Assembly: GCA_030142905.1 (NCBI GenBank)
Contig: JASJOG010000183.1
Location: 496,001-560,000, forward strand
Origin: Heliopora coerulea
Lineage: Eukaryota > Cnidaria > Anthozoa > Scleralcyonacea > Helioporidae
Reading direction: 5' to 3'
DNA: 64,000 bases
Position numbers and translations under genes: made by a program
Shown here: positions 46,982 through 58,419 of the stretch, piece by piece
How positions within the stretch are numbered: position 1 is the stretch's first letter
Layout: each line of letters opens with the position of its first letter
Notes under the pieces: model-generated
What the model was told of the DNA's origin: nothing
What the model saw: only the letters and a program-made list of their open reading frames with translations
Database searches by the model: none

Positions 46982-47276
46982 CGCTTACCTCAAAAAGTCA
47001 CTACAGCCTGTTTCATCTTGGGAAAGAATCTTCAGGTGACTGACGAACTTCGAAACCAGGAAGCTTTTTATGCGAATAGAAAGAATATACCATTACCAAC
47101 ACAGGATGCTTATTTGAAGAACCTAGTTGAAAAAGTTGAAAGCGTAACAAAACGGATGAGATGGAAAGCTCACTTTTTTCTAATCCCCTTATTGTTCCAC
47201 GCCCTAACGCCCACATTCCAGATTCTTTCCCAAGATGAAACAGGCTGTAGTGACTTTTTGAGGTAAGCGATATAAT
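46975..47276. repeat. Fold-back element, 57-bp perfect arms, with RT-like coding piece
   Basis: Arms 46975-47031 and 47220-47276 are exact reverse complements (ATTATATCGCTTACCTC at the tip). The spacer is open on the plus strand and reads ANRKNIPLPTQDAYLK and VESVTKRMRWKAHFF, resembling the N-terminal region of reverse-transcriptase proteins common in cnidarian genomes. It is preceded by a long (AT)n tract. It may be a truncated retroelement with inverted ends. Confidence 0.55.
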
Positions 47277-47337
47277 CTCATTTGCTCTTTCTTTGCGTTA
47301 TTGAGCCCTCTTTGCAATTCGTAAACCTAAACGTTCA

Positions 47338-47339
47338 CG

Positions 47340-47372
<33 letters not shown>

Positions 47373-47425
47373 CTGTCTGTCTGTCTGTCTGTGTCTGTGT
47401 CTGTGTGTGTATATGTGTGTGTGTT
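47338..47425. repeat. AT, GT and CTGT compound microsatellite
   Basis: (AT)n followed by (GT)n and (CTGT)n. Confidence 0.95.
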
Positions 47426-47429
47426 AGTG

Positions 47430-49360
47430 AAAATTACCCCACCAGTTATTAATTTTTATTAAGTTTTTTTCCGACAGATGGCCTAAGGTTCTCCGACGGA
47501 GGGCTCTAACCCCCTTTGTCCCCTTCTGTCCCCCTCTGGCGCCACCTGGGTCCACGTTTGCCTTCTGCTGTACCGATAGACGTAAGGTTAAGGTCTCTCA
47601 CGCGATAAATCTGTGCGAAAGTTTGTATAGTTAGGAACTCCATGTGCGTAGATTTGTCTGAGGTAAGGGCGTACTTACATATAAATATTGATATTATGTT
47701 AGATACACGATGCTCCAAATTTACAAGAGACAAGGAAGGAACTGAAATTTATTGAAGGGTAAGCAAAACGAAATCCAGTGCCAGCAGACAGTCGCGAAGA
47801 GTAAGGGATGAAATAAATACCGAAAAATACTGGCATTTGAGGACTCGCTATTTTAGTGTGCAACAAGACAGGGTTCGTGCTATTCCTTGAACTCCTTAAA
47901 TACTCCTTGAACCAAATTTTGACTTTCAAGGACGCTTAATAAACCCATGAAATTTACAGTTTTCCTAAAACTCCTTGAATATTCCTGAAACATTATGATC
48001 AGGTAAAAGTAAAATGGTAAGCTGATTTATCGGGATTAAAACACGGGACGAAGCCGAGTGTTTTAGATCCGATAAAGTAGATATTGCGAGTTTTTTAAAT
48101 GATTCGAAAACAAACTCCTTAATACGCTAATTCTCGAAGATACTTTAAAAATTTATGTTTTCTAAGCCGAGGAAATTTGAGGAGAAAAGTGAACACGTTT
48201 TTCTTACATTTAAAATCACGATATGGTAACGATTTTTGTTACTGTTTTCCTCATGAATAATTACATTTGGGTTTTTTAAGAATCCTGTAAATATGTAGGT
48301 AAAATTATCAAAATGGTCGCATAACCGTCCTGACATTTTCTCTTGTGACTTTTCCAACTATAAGAGCACAAGGCTTCTAATGTGAATTTTGTTATGACAA
48401 GCCACTTTTCATGTTTGTTCTTTGACTTTTTTTTTTAATTACCATAGAATGCAGTTTGCAACCAAGCGCAAGAACCAAACACATTAGTCTCACTTCTTGT
48501 TTATCAGGTATTGTAATCGTACAGCTCGTAATGCGAATGTGCATTCGCATCTGCATGCCCTCTTCAGTCTTGGACTGGATTACGACTGGAAATCCACTTA
48601 TGAACGCAATCGGACCAAAATTTGGCATGGTTTAGACCGCCTATTTTAGGTGATCTGTGAGAAGACTGGCTTTGGACTTGCAGTGTGCAGTCCAAATTCT
48701 GTTTAACTTTCCTTACGTGAACACAAGTAAAAAAGTTCCAGTTGATTTTACCAAGAAAAAAGACTGTTTACTATTACCTGCTCACAATTTCAAAAACTAA
48801 ATAATAAAACATAAACCGAAGAATGTCATTATCTTTGCTTGATATTCACGTTATAAACAAGACAAGACTAAGACGACGGTGAGCTTTTATAACTTGAATA
48901 TCAAGCGAACAAGATGAAGTTGTTTGGTTTGTGTTTTGCTCTTTAAAAGACTACAATGAATAGAAAAACAACAATTCGTCAAAGTTTTATTGGCGTCGAT
49001 CATGTGGTATGTTTCATGGGATTTTGCGTTTACTAAAGTTTGCCAGAGGGAAGTATTACTGTTACAAATTTCGGATCCCCTCATTCCTGAAAATTATTGG
49101 AATTTATGACTTTTGACGCAGAATTTTTTGCGGTTTGAGGAGATACCGCATTCATACAACGCGTCAAAAAAATACTAATGATACGGTCTCTGTAGAAGAG
49201 AATATGGGAATGAGTTCTTTCCAGTAGTTTCCTTTTTTTTCGCGAAATATTCTGAAAATGTGCTGTTTGTTTGGCTGAAATCATCGTTTGTGCGACTCAA
49301 TTGTGATATTCACTGACGAATGAACGAAACTACAATCCTGGTCAGAAATACTGGGACAAC
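47430..49360. other. No gene recognised
   Basis: Anonymous; several 65-80 codon frames without domains. Confidence 0.35.
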
Positions 49361-49361
49361 A

Positions 49362-49438
49362 GACTTCTACCATTTTACTCTGGCTAACGCTAGAAAAATT
49401 TGCTCGTCAAACGGGCACCTCCCGCCTCGAAAGAGTTA
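49362..49438 (-). repeat. Hairpin repeat copy
   Basis: Minus-strand TTTCTAGCGTTAGCCAGAGT has the family loop and one A-C mismatch in the stem; TTAACTCTTTCG marks its end. Confidence 0.6.
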
Positions 49439-49699
49439 AAATAGATAGTACGATTACATTTTTCACTTTTCTCCTTCAAAGTTGCGAGTTTTTGGTCAAC
49501 TTTTTGCTTTGCATGTGGCCCATGCAGCGAGCATCATCTGACATGGTGGTATGAAGCAACATTGATGGAGGGGAGGAAGGGGAGGAAAGAAAGAAGGAGC
49601 GAGCGATATTTCCTCTTTCGTCTTTATTATGATCATCAGGGAGACACGTGCCTCGCTGTCTCAGTTATTTTTGGCCAGGATTGTAGTCCTCGAAAGTAC

Positions 49700-49915
49700 C
49701 GAAATCCGTAGGCCTCCGCTCAGGTTGCACTTATGACAAACGTGCATCTTAGCTCACCATCTGTCTCGGTAGCTCAATTGTTAGAGCGTCTCATTGGTCC
49801 TCCGAAGATTGCTGGTTCAATCCCCGCTGGAGCTTAGAAATCGTTTTTCTGAGGATAGAAGTTGACGAACGTTCATCTATCATTCAAGATATCTGCAAGC
49901 TCCCACATTTCCAGA
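49700..49915 (+). repeat. tRNA-derived family A copy
   Basis: Leader, tRNA-like block (TCTCGGTAGCTCAATTG, anticodon loop TTGGTCC, B box GGTTCAATCCC) and tail (GAACGTTCATCTATCATTC). Followed by a second copy in the same orientation. Confidence 0.8.
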
Positions 49916-49934
49916 ATATTTGTCTTTTCCATAG

Positions 49935-50175
49935 CAATATTAATAACATATAGTGGCTTTCGCTCAGGTCGCATATATGTCGAACTTGCAGCTTAGCTCA
50001 CTCTTTGAGTCTTGGTAGCTCAATGGTTAGAGCGTCTCACTGGTCATAAGAGGGTGGCTGGTTCGATCCCCATCTGGAGCTCAGGAATCGTTTTTCTGAG
50101 GATAGAGCTTGACGAACGTTCATCTGTCATTCAAGATATCTGCAAGCTCCCACATTTCCAAAATATATATCTCAG
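49935..50175 (+). repeat. tRNA-derived family A copy
   Basis: Leader ATATAGTGGCTTTCGCTCAG, tRNA-like block TCTTGGTAGCTCAATGG with anticodon loop CTGGTCA (GGT) and B box GGTTCGATCCC, then the tail. A near-tandem partner of the preceding copy, sharing a variant tail (CAAGATATCTGCAAGCTCCC). Confidence 0.8.
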
Positions 50176-50469
50176 TAGTTTTATATGTTTGATTATATAT
50201 TTGATTTTTTTACGTGTTTCGTGTTATATTATTTAAAATTGTTTGATTTCCCAAGTATCAACGTCTGAATCTGTTCGAAAAATTCAACAATCGGGGACAT
50301 GATTAACGTTGAACTTGGGAGGCTCTACCTCGTAGATGTTGCTAGAATACGTCAGAATCAGTCTCGGGAGGGACTGAAATACAAAATTTTACCACTTGGG
50401 TTACCCTAAAGACCAACATTCTCCTTTGAGGTACTTGGCGTTCAAAGATCCAGGTCTTTTCTCACTTAA

Positions 50470-50740
50470 GAGTGACTTTATTTCCGCTTGATCAACCCTA
50501 ACAGCTCCCTACGCTGTTCTCCCTAGAGGTCTAGTGAGGGCCACCCCTGATGCTTCTAGTGTTACTATATGAACAAACCGAAGTCACCGGAGAAAACCTG
50601 CGATTCTTGGTAGAGTAAAACTGGACAACGTTCTTCTCACATGTGACCAAGAAAATGTTAATGAGATAACTGCATGAGGCCGGAATGGAACCCTAGTCAC
50701 AGTGGTGAAAGATATGCACTACCACTATGTCATCAACCTC
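50470..50740 (-). repeat. tRNA-derived SINE, family D, diverged
   Basis: Contains the body blocks GGAGAAAACCTGCGATTCTT and CTTCTCACATGTGACCAAG in plus orientation of a minus-strand element; the A and B boxes are decayed. Confidence 0.75.
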
Positions 50741-50744
50741 CAAG

Positions 50745-51830
50745 CTACTGCTGCCAATAACTAATGTCGGCATTGATCTCGAGTTGTGTAAGCTTTTTCA
50801 ATAATAGCAAGCATTGACCGCACTCTTTTTGGAAACATTCGATTGCCACGTTCACTCATCCCGTCTGTCGCAGTAAATTTGACTCGTTCAGTGAATTTAT
50901 ACCCTTGCATACACCGTAGTATTTATACATAGTCCCTTTGAAAGCTTGAAAGGTCTTAATAACATGCTTATTGCGGTTATCTTGATCATCTGCAATTATT
51001 TCCATTGTGCTATCGCTGGTGTTGCGTTCTAAACTGAAACTAATGTACGTAATCATTTTAGACAGTAATAGCCTCATCGCAAAACTTGGTCATCAGCTCA
51101 TTGAAGAGACATTTTTACGCTGTAATTTCTTGGAAATGTTTCCCTCTCGCGATAGTTTGCCACAGGTAAGTGCGGTATTTATCCCGTAACAAAACGAGAA
51201 TTTAAGTCATTAAAAATCAACTCGAATCGACTTGGGATAACTTGAATTAATGCTGGGGCCATAGGAGAACTTCAGTGAAAGCAAATCAGTAAAAATCTTT
51301 TACATTTGCATATGAATTTGAACGATTAAACTCAATCCATAAGGGTTCTACCCAGGACCATCTGTGTGCCGGATCTTGGGGGCCTGCGTTCATGCCCCCC
51401 CCGACAACTTTTGTAATTTTGGTTTAAAATAAACGAATATATTTCACCGAATCACCGGTCGCTAATAGTGTGCACATTGTGATTGTAAATTTTACCTAAT
51501 GATTGTCAATACTGCTTAAGTAAAAAAAAAGATAACTTGAAGTTTTCTTGTCACATATTTGATACTTTTCGAGTGCCCAGCGGAAGGGTCCGCTCTGGCA
51601 GAACCCTGATCAACGGAGTAGTCTTAAGAAAGAGTTCATCAGATTCTGAAGATTTCCGCTGAGGACGTTGAAACGTAAGTCACTAGAAGCACCACAGTTT
51701 CTCACAAGACTACTCTAACTTGGACGACCAACTTTCACCAACAATGCTGATTCTCGCGGGCTCAAATCATTTACTTTATAGAGACTTTACTAAATGAAAG
51801 TCAAGTTACGAACGTCGGAATCATACACCG
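50745..51830. other. No gene recognised
   Basis: Anonymous; two overlapping 60-73 codon frames near 51.0 kb lack domains. Confidence 0.35.
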
Positions 51831-51835
51831 TAAAG

Positions 51836-52022
51836 GAGTGTTTACACGTGCGATTTTGTGCCTTACGATTGACATCTTGGAGTATGTGTTTGACTGACGA
51901 GAGCGTCGAGGACAAACTGCAGCGAATCATAAGCGGATACCTTGCTTCATAGACTATCATGAGTTTATTACATACTCCAGGATGCCAATCGCAACGTGCA
52001 AAATCGCACGTGTAAAAGGCTC
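51836..52022. mobile_element. 187-bp MITE with about 50-bp inverted ends
   Basis: GAGTGTTTACACGTGCGATT at the left and its reverse complement, with a one-base shift, at the right; similarity continues through TTGGAGTATGT. No coding capacity. Confidence 0.65.
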
Positions 52023-52024
52023 TT

Positions 52025-52090
52025 AAAAGCCAACTGGGACTAGCTGCGAATTTAGTGCAGCGCTCTTCCAACTGAGCCACGCAATGAGTT
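52025..52090 (-). repeat. tRNA-derived family B fragment
   Basis: Shares CAACTGGGACTAGCTGCGAA and a D-arm block (CAACTGAGCCACG) with 19.6 kb, but lacks the middle of the tRNA-like region. Confidence 0.6.
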
Positions 52091-52372
52091 CATCACATTT
52101 ACTGGAATTTAACGCGGATTTTGATTCCTTTTTCCGGGAAGAAACGAAAACTGGAACAATTTCATATCCAGGAAACGCGTTACTATTGTAAAGAAGCCAA
52201 TTTCATGAAATGCAGGCTTATACAAAACATCACGCTGATTTAAATTGACTCAACAAATTATTACACGGTCTTTTTGTTCGGATCTTAGGTGATCGCGTTA
52301 AAAGTTGAAATCATTTTTTGTTTCGATGTTTGCGCAAGGTCGACCTCATGATTAGGAATTAGTAATTTGCAG

Positions 52373-53030
52373 TGAACTCGATTTCTATATCTGGAATGCT
52401 ACCTGGCCAATGAAATGTGAAGCCAAGATGGCCGCCCATGAAGGCCAATTTTGTATGTCAGTTTTAGTCTCGCTCGCGGCCTTTTACATTTTCTGAACAG
52501 TTTTCTTTTAAAATAAACACAAAACATGTCTTCAAAAGACAGAAATGAGTTTAAGAATTTCAAATATATTTCGACAAAGTCAAACCGAGTTACAGGTTAT
52601 GTATTTTTACCAAAATAAATTTCCAAACTTACGAGACACCTGATGAAAAGGTTTCGAAAGATTACTTTAGCAAACTATCAAGTGCTTGCCTTATTTCTAC
52701 GGTTAGTTTACCATCTTCGCGCAATTTGGTCCAATTCTTATTGCAAACGTATTGACATGTAAAATGAATGCTTTTAAATATTCTAATATGTAAAACTGGT
52801 CCAGTAATATTTCGTCTGAATACTTTTTCCATGGTTGTGAATGTTTTCAAAGCCGAAACAAACAAAAACTAAAGAATAAAGTCTTGCGAAGGACTGGAAC
52901 TGAAGTACAAGACCACAAAGAGGACTGAAACTGACGTACAAATTTCTCTCCAAGGGCGGCCATCTTGGCTTCACTTTTTCCCTGTGCGAATGATTGGGAT
53001 TTAGCATTACGGATATGGAAATCGAGCTCA
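52373..53030. mobile_element. Long-TIR element with GATGGCCGCC in each arm
   Basis: TGAACTCGATTTCTATATC and, from the right, TGAGCTCGATTTCCATATC begin inverted arms of about 110-130 bp, each containing GAAGCCAAGATGGCCGCC and a later TACGTCAGTTT-type block. No matching flanks were found. The interior has no recognised gene. Confidence 0.6.
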
Positions 53031-53309
53031 CATTTAATTTTTAAATCAAAATATCTCCTATGGATGACTAATTTTGCAAATTAGACTAATTAGTTTTTAA
53101 GTCTTTACCGTCGCATAGTGACTCAGACTAGAATCAAGTATAAAACAAGACGTGCACATACCCCGCGTGCCTGGTACCAAGACTCGCACGGTAGGCAGGC
53201 AGACTGACAGACAATGTATTTTCCGCTGGTATGCAAGCCAATTTGCATTTCCTTGTGATCTTAAAGAATCTGCATTTTTTGCCACAAAGGACCACACCCC
53301 TATTTTCTA

Positions 53310-53801
53310 TTGGTCCATCATCATTATTTTAACGCGAGGCAAGACACTCTGGCATTCTCTCACTCATACCAATCCAAGGCAGGTGGTTACCAACCCACCC
53401 TCCCACCCCGATCGATCGCAACGCAGAACCGACATATTTGCCCTCTAAGCCCTGATACTGCGTTTTATTCCGACAGTTTGGCCGTACAGAGTTTAGTTCA
53501 AATGAACAACGATGTCACAGATGCCAACGTCTCGGACACTGGGCTAAATACTGCAGATCACCGTGACCAGTTAATTACTAACCAAATCGCAGCGGACTCG
53601 CCTTTTCAAACGCCACCTATTATAATCGACCAGGAAGGGGAGCAGGAGGATATACTAGCGAAAGAGGATCTACTCGAAAGTGAAGAACTCAACGACAGCC
53701 TACTCCAGTTCATTTCTGAGGTATATGAAGATTATGAACGTGAATTACAGACTCTATCAGCTAGAGTAAATAGCAGTCTTAAAAGTAACATTGGATTTTG
53801 A
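53310..53801 (+). pseudogene. DIRS first open frame, gag-like, unassigned
   Basis: A 163-codon frame directly upstream of the reverse transcriptase. Its C-terminal half is acidic (DQEGEQEDILAKEDLLESEE) and ends in a helix-like stretch (EDYERELQTLSARVNSSL). No zinc knuckle. The gag role is inferred from position. Confidence 0.45.
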
Positions 53802-53929
53802 AAACGTATTGGGGAGCCTAAATTTTTCCTTTCATTAATTCAGTAAGGATACAAGATCCCCTTCTTACAAACCCCTCCATCGAATGTGCAAAGAAACAAT
53901 AAATCAACCTTACTTCACATCGCATTCGT

Positions 53930-55345
53930 CTAACAGGCTATTTCCGAACTATTAGACTCAGACAGAGTCCTAGAAATCAACACACCACCTACCTCACCAA
54001 TCCTCTGTCAGTGTCAGTACAACCAAACGGGGGAAATAAGGCTGACTGTAAACCTAAGACACATCAACAACTACGTAAGAAGCGATGAAATCAAATAGGA
54101 GAACTGGAAAATAGCACTGTCCTATTTCCAAAAAGGATCATACATGATCTCTGTTCTGGAAAGCGCTTATTACCCACATTGATATTCACACCAATTACCA
54201 AACGTTTCTAGGATTTGCTTGGAAATGGAACCACGAGCCAAGCTTTAAGTATTATATCTTTACGGCCCTTCCCTTTGGGTTATCCACGGCGCCTTACATA
54301 TTAACAAAATGCCTGAAGCCTCTCGAAAAATATTGGCGATTACAAGGGGCGAACGTAGTTCTTTGCCTGGATGACGGGTGGCTAACAGAAAGAAATTAAC
54401 GATTGTCAAAAACTATCAAACAACATCAGATCAAACTTAAAAAAACGCTGGCGTCATGACGAACGATGACAAATCGGTATGGGAACCATGGCAGAAGATC
54501 GTTTAGTTTGGGTTGGGGTGGAGGTCTACCAACGGCACCATTCTAATTACGGAAAGCTGGATCAATAATATTTTTGAAGCAATGCAGCGGCTAGTTCACT
54601 GTTTCGGCAAGAGAACTAGCCTCACTTACGAGCAAGATAATTTCCACTAGCCCAGTGACGCGAAACATTATGACCAGGCACTGCAGTATATCAATAGCGG
54701 TACCAAAAGACTGGTACTCGAAATTTACTTTAAACAAATACAGTATTAGGAAGATTTACTTCTGGAAGGATAATTTGGAACGAGCGAATTTACCCAATCG
54801 CATTACGTTGTTTATTCAGACAGTAGTTCATCAGGTTGCGGGGCGCACATGAACTTAAATGGCGATCAAATATACCATAAACAATAAGACAATTAGGAGC
54901 ATAAGCAGAGTTCCACTTGGAGTTGTCCGCTGTCGAATTCGCACTGAAGTTATTGCTGACAGTTAAGCCGCACGCAGCATCGCCAAAGTCGGTAGTATGA
55001 AGAAAGATTTGCACTGTGTTGCTTTAAGAATTTACCAGTTATGTTTGGAACACAGAATTGGGCTCAAAGTCGAATGGATCCCATGTACAGAAATCGAAAG
55101 AGCCGATTTCATAAGTGGCCTTATCGACATAGAAGACTGGCAAATCACTTCCGTATTTTTAGACACTTTGCAACGCGCATGGGGCGCACACACCGTAGAT
55201 TGCTTCGGGAATTATTTCAGCACAAAAAATGCATGATTCTTTTCATGGTATTGGAATCCGGGGGGCGCGGAGGTCGACTTTTTCGTACAAAACCTGACGA
55301 GAGAAAGTTGCCTCGTGGTTCCTCCCGTCATCCTTATCATCAGTT
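53930..55345 (+). pseudogene. DIRS reverse transcriptase and RNase H, broken
   Basis: Frame pieces include GEIRLTVNLRHINNYV, FTALPFGLSTAPYILTKCLK and VVLCLDDGW, the last being the catalytic LDDGW variant typical of DIRS. RNase H pieces include VVYSDSSSSGCGAHM and then VEWIPCTEIERADFIS and AWGAHTVDCFGNYFSTKNA, diagnostic of DIRS, followed by CLVVPPVILI. Multiple frameshifts and stops make it inactive. AGA-to-stop-type changes are frequent. Confidence 0.85.
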
Positions 55346-55619
55346 GTTCCGTATTGGCTCTCGTCATATTTCTGGCCATTTATTTCCAAGCATTTTGCTC
55401 ATTTCGTTATCGACTACAAAATATTCCGAGGCACGGAAGCGTTAACACACGGAAGGAACACATATGCACTTCTAGGTTCAGACAGGTTCCTTGGCGACAT
55501 ATTGGTACTCAGGATGAATTTCTACTGGACAATTTACATATTAGCAACCACTCAGCGAAAACGGAAGGTGTTCGGGCAATTAATGACTAATCGCTTGGAG
55601 CCTGTTCAGAAGCACTACT

Positions 55620-55715
55620 GTTAACGTGAAAGGCGCCGGCCGCAACGTGAAGAGCTCTGGCCGCAGCACAAATGGCGCTGGCCGCAACGAAAAGGCGCTG
55701 GACAACGGCCCTGTA
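55620..55715. repeat. GC-rich GGCGCTGGCCGCAAC minisatellite
   Basis: Three to four imperfect units of GGCGCTGGCCGCAAC with spacers, much richer in GC than the surrounding DIRS sequence, between the RNase H and recombinase regions. Confidence 0.7.
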
Positions 55716-56287
55716 ACATTGAAAGGGGGCACAGGCCCAAGCACACTGCATTCAACTCAATCTTATTAAGTGAAGTAGAACGTCCACACGGAGTAACAAG
55801 TATTACATCGTAAGCACCCTCCAATATCTATTTCTTCTTTTCAGACGTTTAGTACCTGCGAGGAGTGGAGAAAAGTTCCTGAAAATATTAGGCAAAGCCC
55901 AACGGCTCTGATACGTCTTCTTCAAAAATCAAGAGCCGATTCTACGTCTAAGAGATATTTAGCGGAAATCGGTAAATTCACAAAGTGGGGCAACGCTTGT
56001 AATACGCAGCTAAGCCTACCTACCTCATATCCCATAGCGGCAACTTAATTGTACACACGTTACGAACAAACAAAATCCTACGCCAATTTGGTTATAGTTC
56101 ATGCAGAGAGGTTACACACGTTTATACCATACGGGGAGGCCAATCCTTTAGATAGTCCAATTTGCCGAGATATTTTAGAGACAGCCAAACGCTCCAAGTA
56201 CACAGCAGTAAATAAGAAAAAACCAATAACACCATCGATTATAAGAGATATTATAGAAAAAGACAGTGATCCACAAGCCGTCCTTAA

Positions 56288-57445
56288 CCCTATTTCACAT
56301 GGGGGGGGGGGCTTTTTTGGCCCCCCCACCTATACTTTGTTTCATAAAATTTGAACCGCTTGTCCAATTCGGCTGAAATTTTGTGACTTTTAATATTTTT
56401 TTATTGCAGTTATTTTGCTATAAAGAAGTTTTAAAATTTTTCACGTTTTCCGGGGGTTATTCCACTTTTGTCGCCTGGGGGTGAAAAATCACTTTTTGCG
56501 GTTTTACAATCTTTGGTTTTATTTTTGTCTGATTAGATTTTTTGGACAATAATGTTGAATTTTTTTTGCCTGCCAATTACATCTTAGGTCTAAGACAAAT
56601 TTGAATGCGCAATCATCATTTTTATTTTTTTTCAGCGGGTAAAATTCATTTCCGGCTGTTATTTTTTGAACTCAAACATTCTAATGTTTTTCTCAAACTT
56701 TGACGTCTTTTTTGATTTTTTGTCACACTGATTTATTACTACATCTTCAATTTAGTTCTATGTTTGCCTTTTCAACTGGAAAATGCAGTCTCGGGAGTAA
56801 ACACAATGAGTTACTTTCACGTATTCTGTAATTAGTAATTAGTGGAATACAAATCACAGGCAAAACGTTTCTTTTATACAAATCTTTAAAGCTTCCCTTT
56901 TCTATGAAAATGTTAGTTGAATCCATTATTGATATTTTGATGTATAGAAAGAAGTGTAAAACAGATTAGAAACCCTACTTATCTGAGGTATTGAAAAAGG
57001 TGTGAAAAGTTACAAAAGTTACAACAAGTGACAGTACGTCGAACAACCAGCAGCACTTGAAGCTCCAAGTGATCGAAAAAGATGCTTTTACTGCATCAAA
57101 CAGTTGAAGGGAAAGCCTCATTACAAGGAACAAAAGAACAAACTTGGCAAATCTAAGCATTGTTGTCCATCTTGTCAAAGAACAATATGAACAAAGCATG
57201 CAAGCTACGTATGTAATGAATGTATTGAAAAATTCCACATATAGACATGAACAGACCCCCAGCAAAGACACTTGAAAAAAATTTTTTGTAGATATTTTGA
57301 TGTTTTTTGACTAGTAATATATTTTTCTAACATATCCCAAAGTTTCATGCATTTCCCATTTCCCGTTCTCAAAATAATTAGGGGGGGCCAAAAAAGCCCC
57401 CCCCATGTGAAATAAGGGCATACCGATATGCCATGTGAAATAGGG
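56288..57445 (+). mobile_element. piggyBac-type element inside the DIRS recombinase
   Basis: TTAA at 56284-56287 and 57446-57449 flanks inverted ends CCCTATTTCACATGG and CCATGTGAAATAGGG, the target and TIR form of piggyBac. Runs of G and C (GGGGGGGCTTTTTTGGCCCC) form a second inverted pair just inside. Most transposase is gone. Confidence 0.9.
57055..57240 (+). pseudogene. piggyBac transposase C-terminal Cys-rich domain
   Basis: RKRCFYCIKQLKGKPHYKEQ, then HCCPSCQRTI, a stop where a Cys is expected, and KHASYVCNECIEKFH fit the zinc-binding C-terminal domain of piggyBac transposases. The DDD catalytic core is absent. Confidence 0.75.
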
Positions 57446-57964
57446 TTAAGAATCTAAGACTCGCGTGTATGTGCAGCTTGGGCTTTGCCGGTTTTCTTCG
57501 ATACAACGAATTAGCGAACATATGCATATCGAATACCAAGAGCGTTACGGTTGGATATTCATTCCCAGATCTAAGTGCGACATCTACAGAGAAGGTAATT
57601 ACGTTTATATAAAGAAATTAGACAGTCCGTATTACCTCGTGAATATCTTACCATGTTACGTCAACACGGCCGACATCCATTCCGAGAGCAATTTTTAGAC
57701 CCTTAAGATTTTATAGGACTATAAATCGATACAAATTGTATGGCCTAAGACTCTCATATACCATATGCAGAGAAATCTTCAAAGAATGCCTCAATGACCT
57801 TGGATACGATCCAACCGAATATGGTTTACACAGCCCACGATCTGGATTAGCAACCCGAGGCAGTTAATAATGGCAATACATCGGAAAGGTTACTAAACAT
57901 TCACGGACGATGGAAGACCGATATAGCCAAAGATATGTATGTACAAAAAAACTTAGATAGCAGT

Positions 57965-58318
57965 CTACATGTAACTAGTAATCTAGGATTATAGAAAGTT
58001 TTAAAATAAATAAATAAAAATATAAAATAAACCTGTTTGTTGGTACGCCTGAGCATCACCCACCTTACATGTCTTTGTGTATTGAATTTACTGCATTTAA
58101 GGGGCAAAAGAATTTACGTTTGTTTGAGCGTAGCGAATTAGAACGTAATACAAATTACAACATGCGAACGGACACATACACGCATACAGACACAAACACA
58201 CTGTACGATAAAGCCTTCAAATGGGAAAACATCGTGGAAAATTATTGAAATACAACCAGAGATATCCGGAAAAATCTTGCCATTATTCCAATACAGGAAG
58301 AAGTAAAGATTGTTGGAC
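57965..58318. other. No gene recognised
   Basis: Possibly the DIRS 3' flank; no repeat boundary found. Confidence 0.3.
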
Positions 58319-58320
58319 AT

Positions 58321-58418
58321 TAACCCTTTCCTGTCCAAGAGGTCTCCCCTTGACGAGTAAAATCGTCTGGCGTTAGCCAGAGTAAAATTAAAAAGTCCGG
58401 TATTGATTCGAAAAGGGT
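58321..58418 (+). repeat. Hairpin repeat, clearest copy
   Basis: TTAACCCTTTCC at the left and GAAAAGGGTAAC at the right are inverted. The centre has GACGAGTAAAATCG, then TCTGGCGTTAGCCAGA, a perfect six-pair stem with a GTTA loop, then GTAAAA. The TTAA-CCCTTT end suggests a piggyBac-type MITE. Confidence 0.7.
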
Positions 58419-58419
58419 A

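Larger units (their letters stand above)
55840..57945 (+). pseudogene. DIRS tyrosine recombinase, split by piggyBac
   Basis: The N-terminal core-binding part (ADSTSKRYLAEIGKFTKW; NPLDSPICRDILETAKRSKY) lies left of the insertion. The catalytic part resumes at 57450: LGFAGFLRYNEL with the first catalytic Arg, then IPRSKCDIYREG, GLHSPRSGLAT (HxxR) and, in a shifted frame, IHGRWKTDIAKDMYV with the last His/Trp and the presumptive Tyr. Stops and frameshifts disable it. Confidence 0.85.
53310..57960 (+). mobile_element. Decayed DIRS-type retrotransposon
   Basis: In order: a gag-like open frame, reverse transcriptase, RNase H, and tyrosine recombinase. This set and order, with no integrase, define DIRS elements. 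Frames are interrupted by many stops, and the recombinase is split by a piggyBac-type element. The inverted terminal repeats and internal complementary region were not located. Confidence 0.85.
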
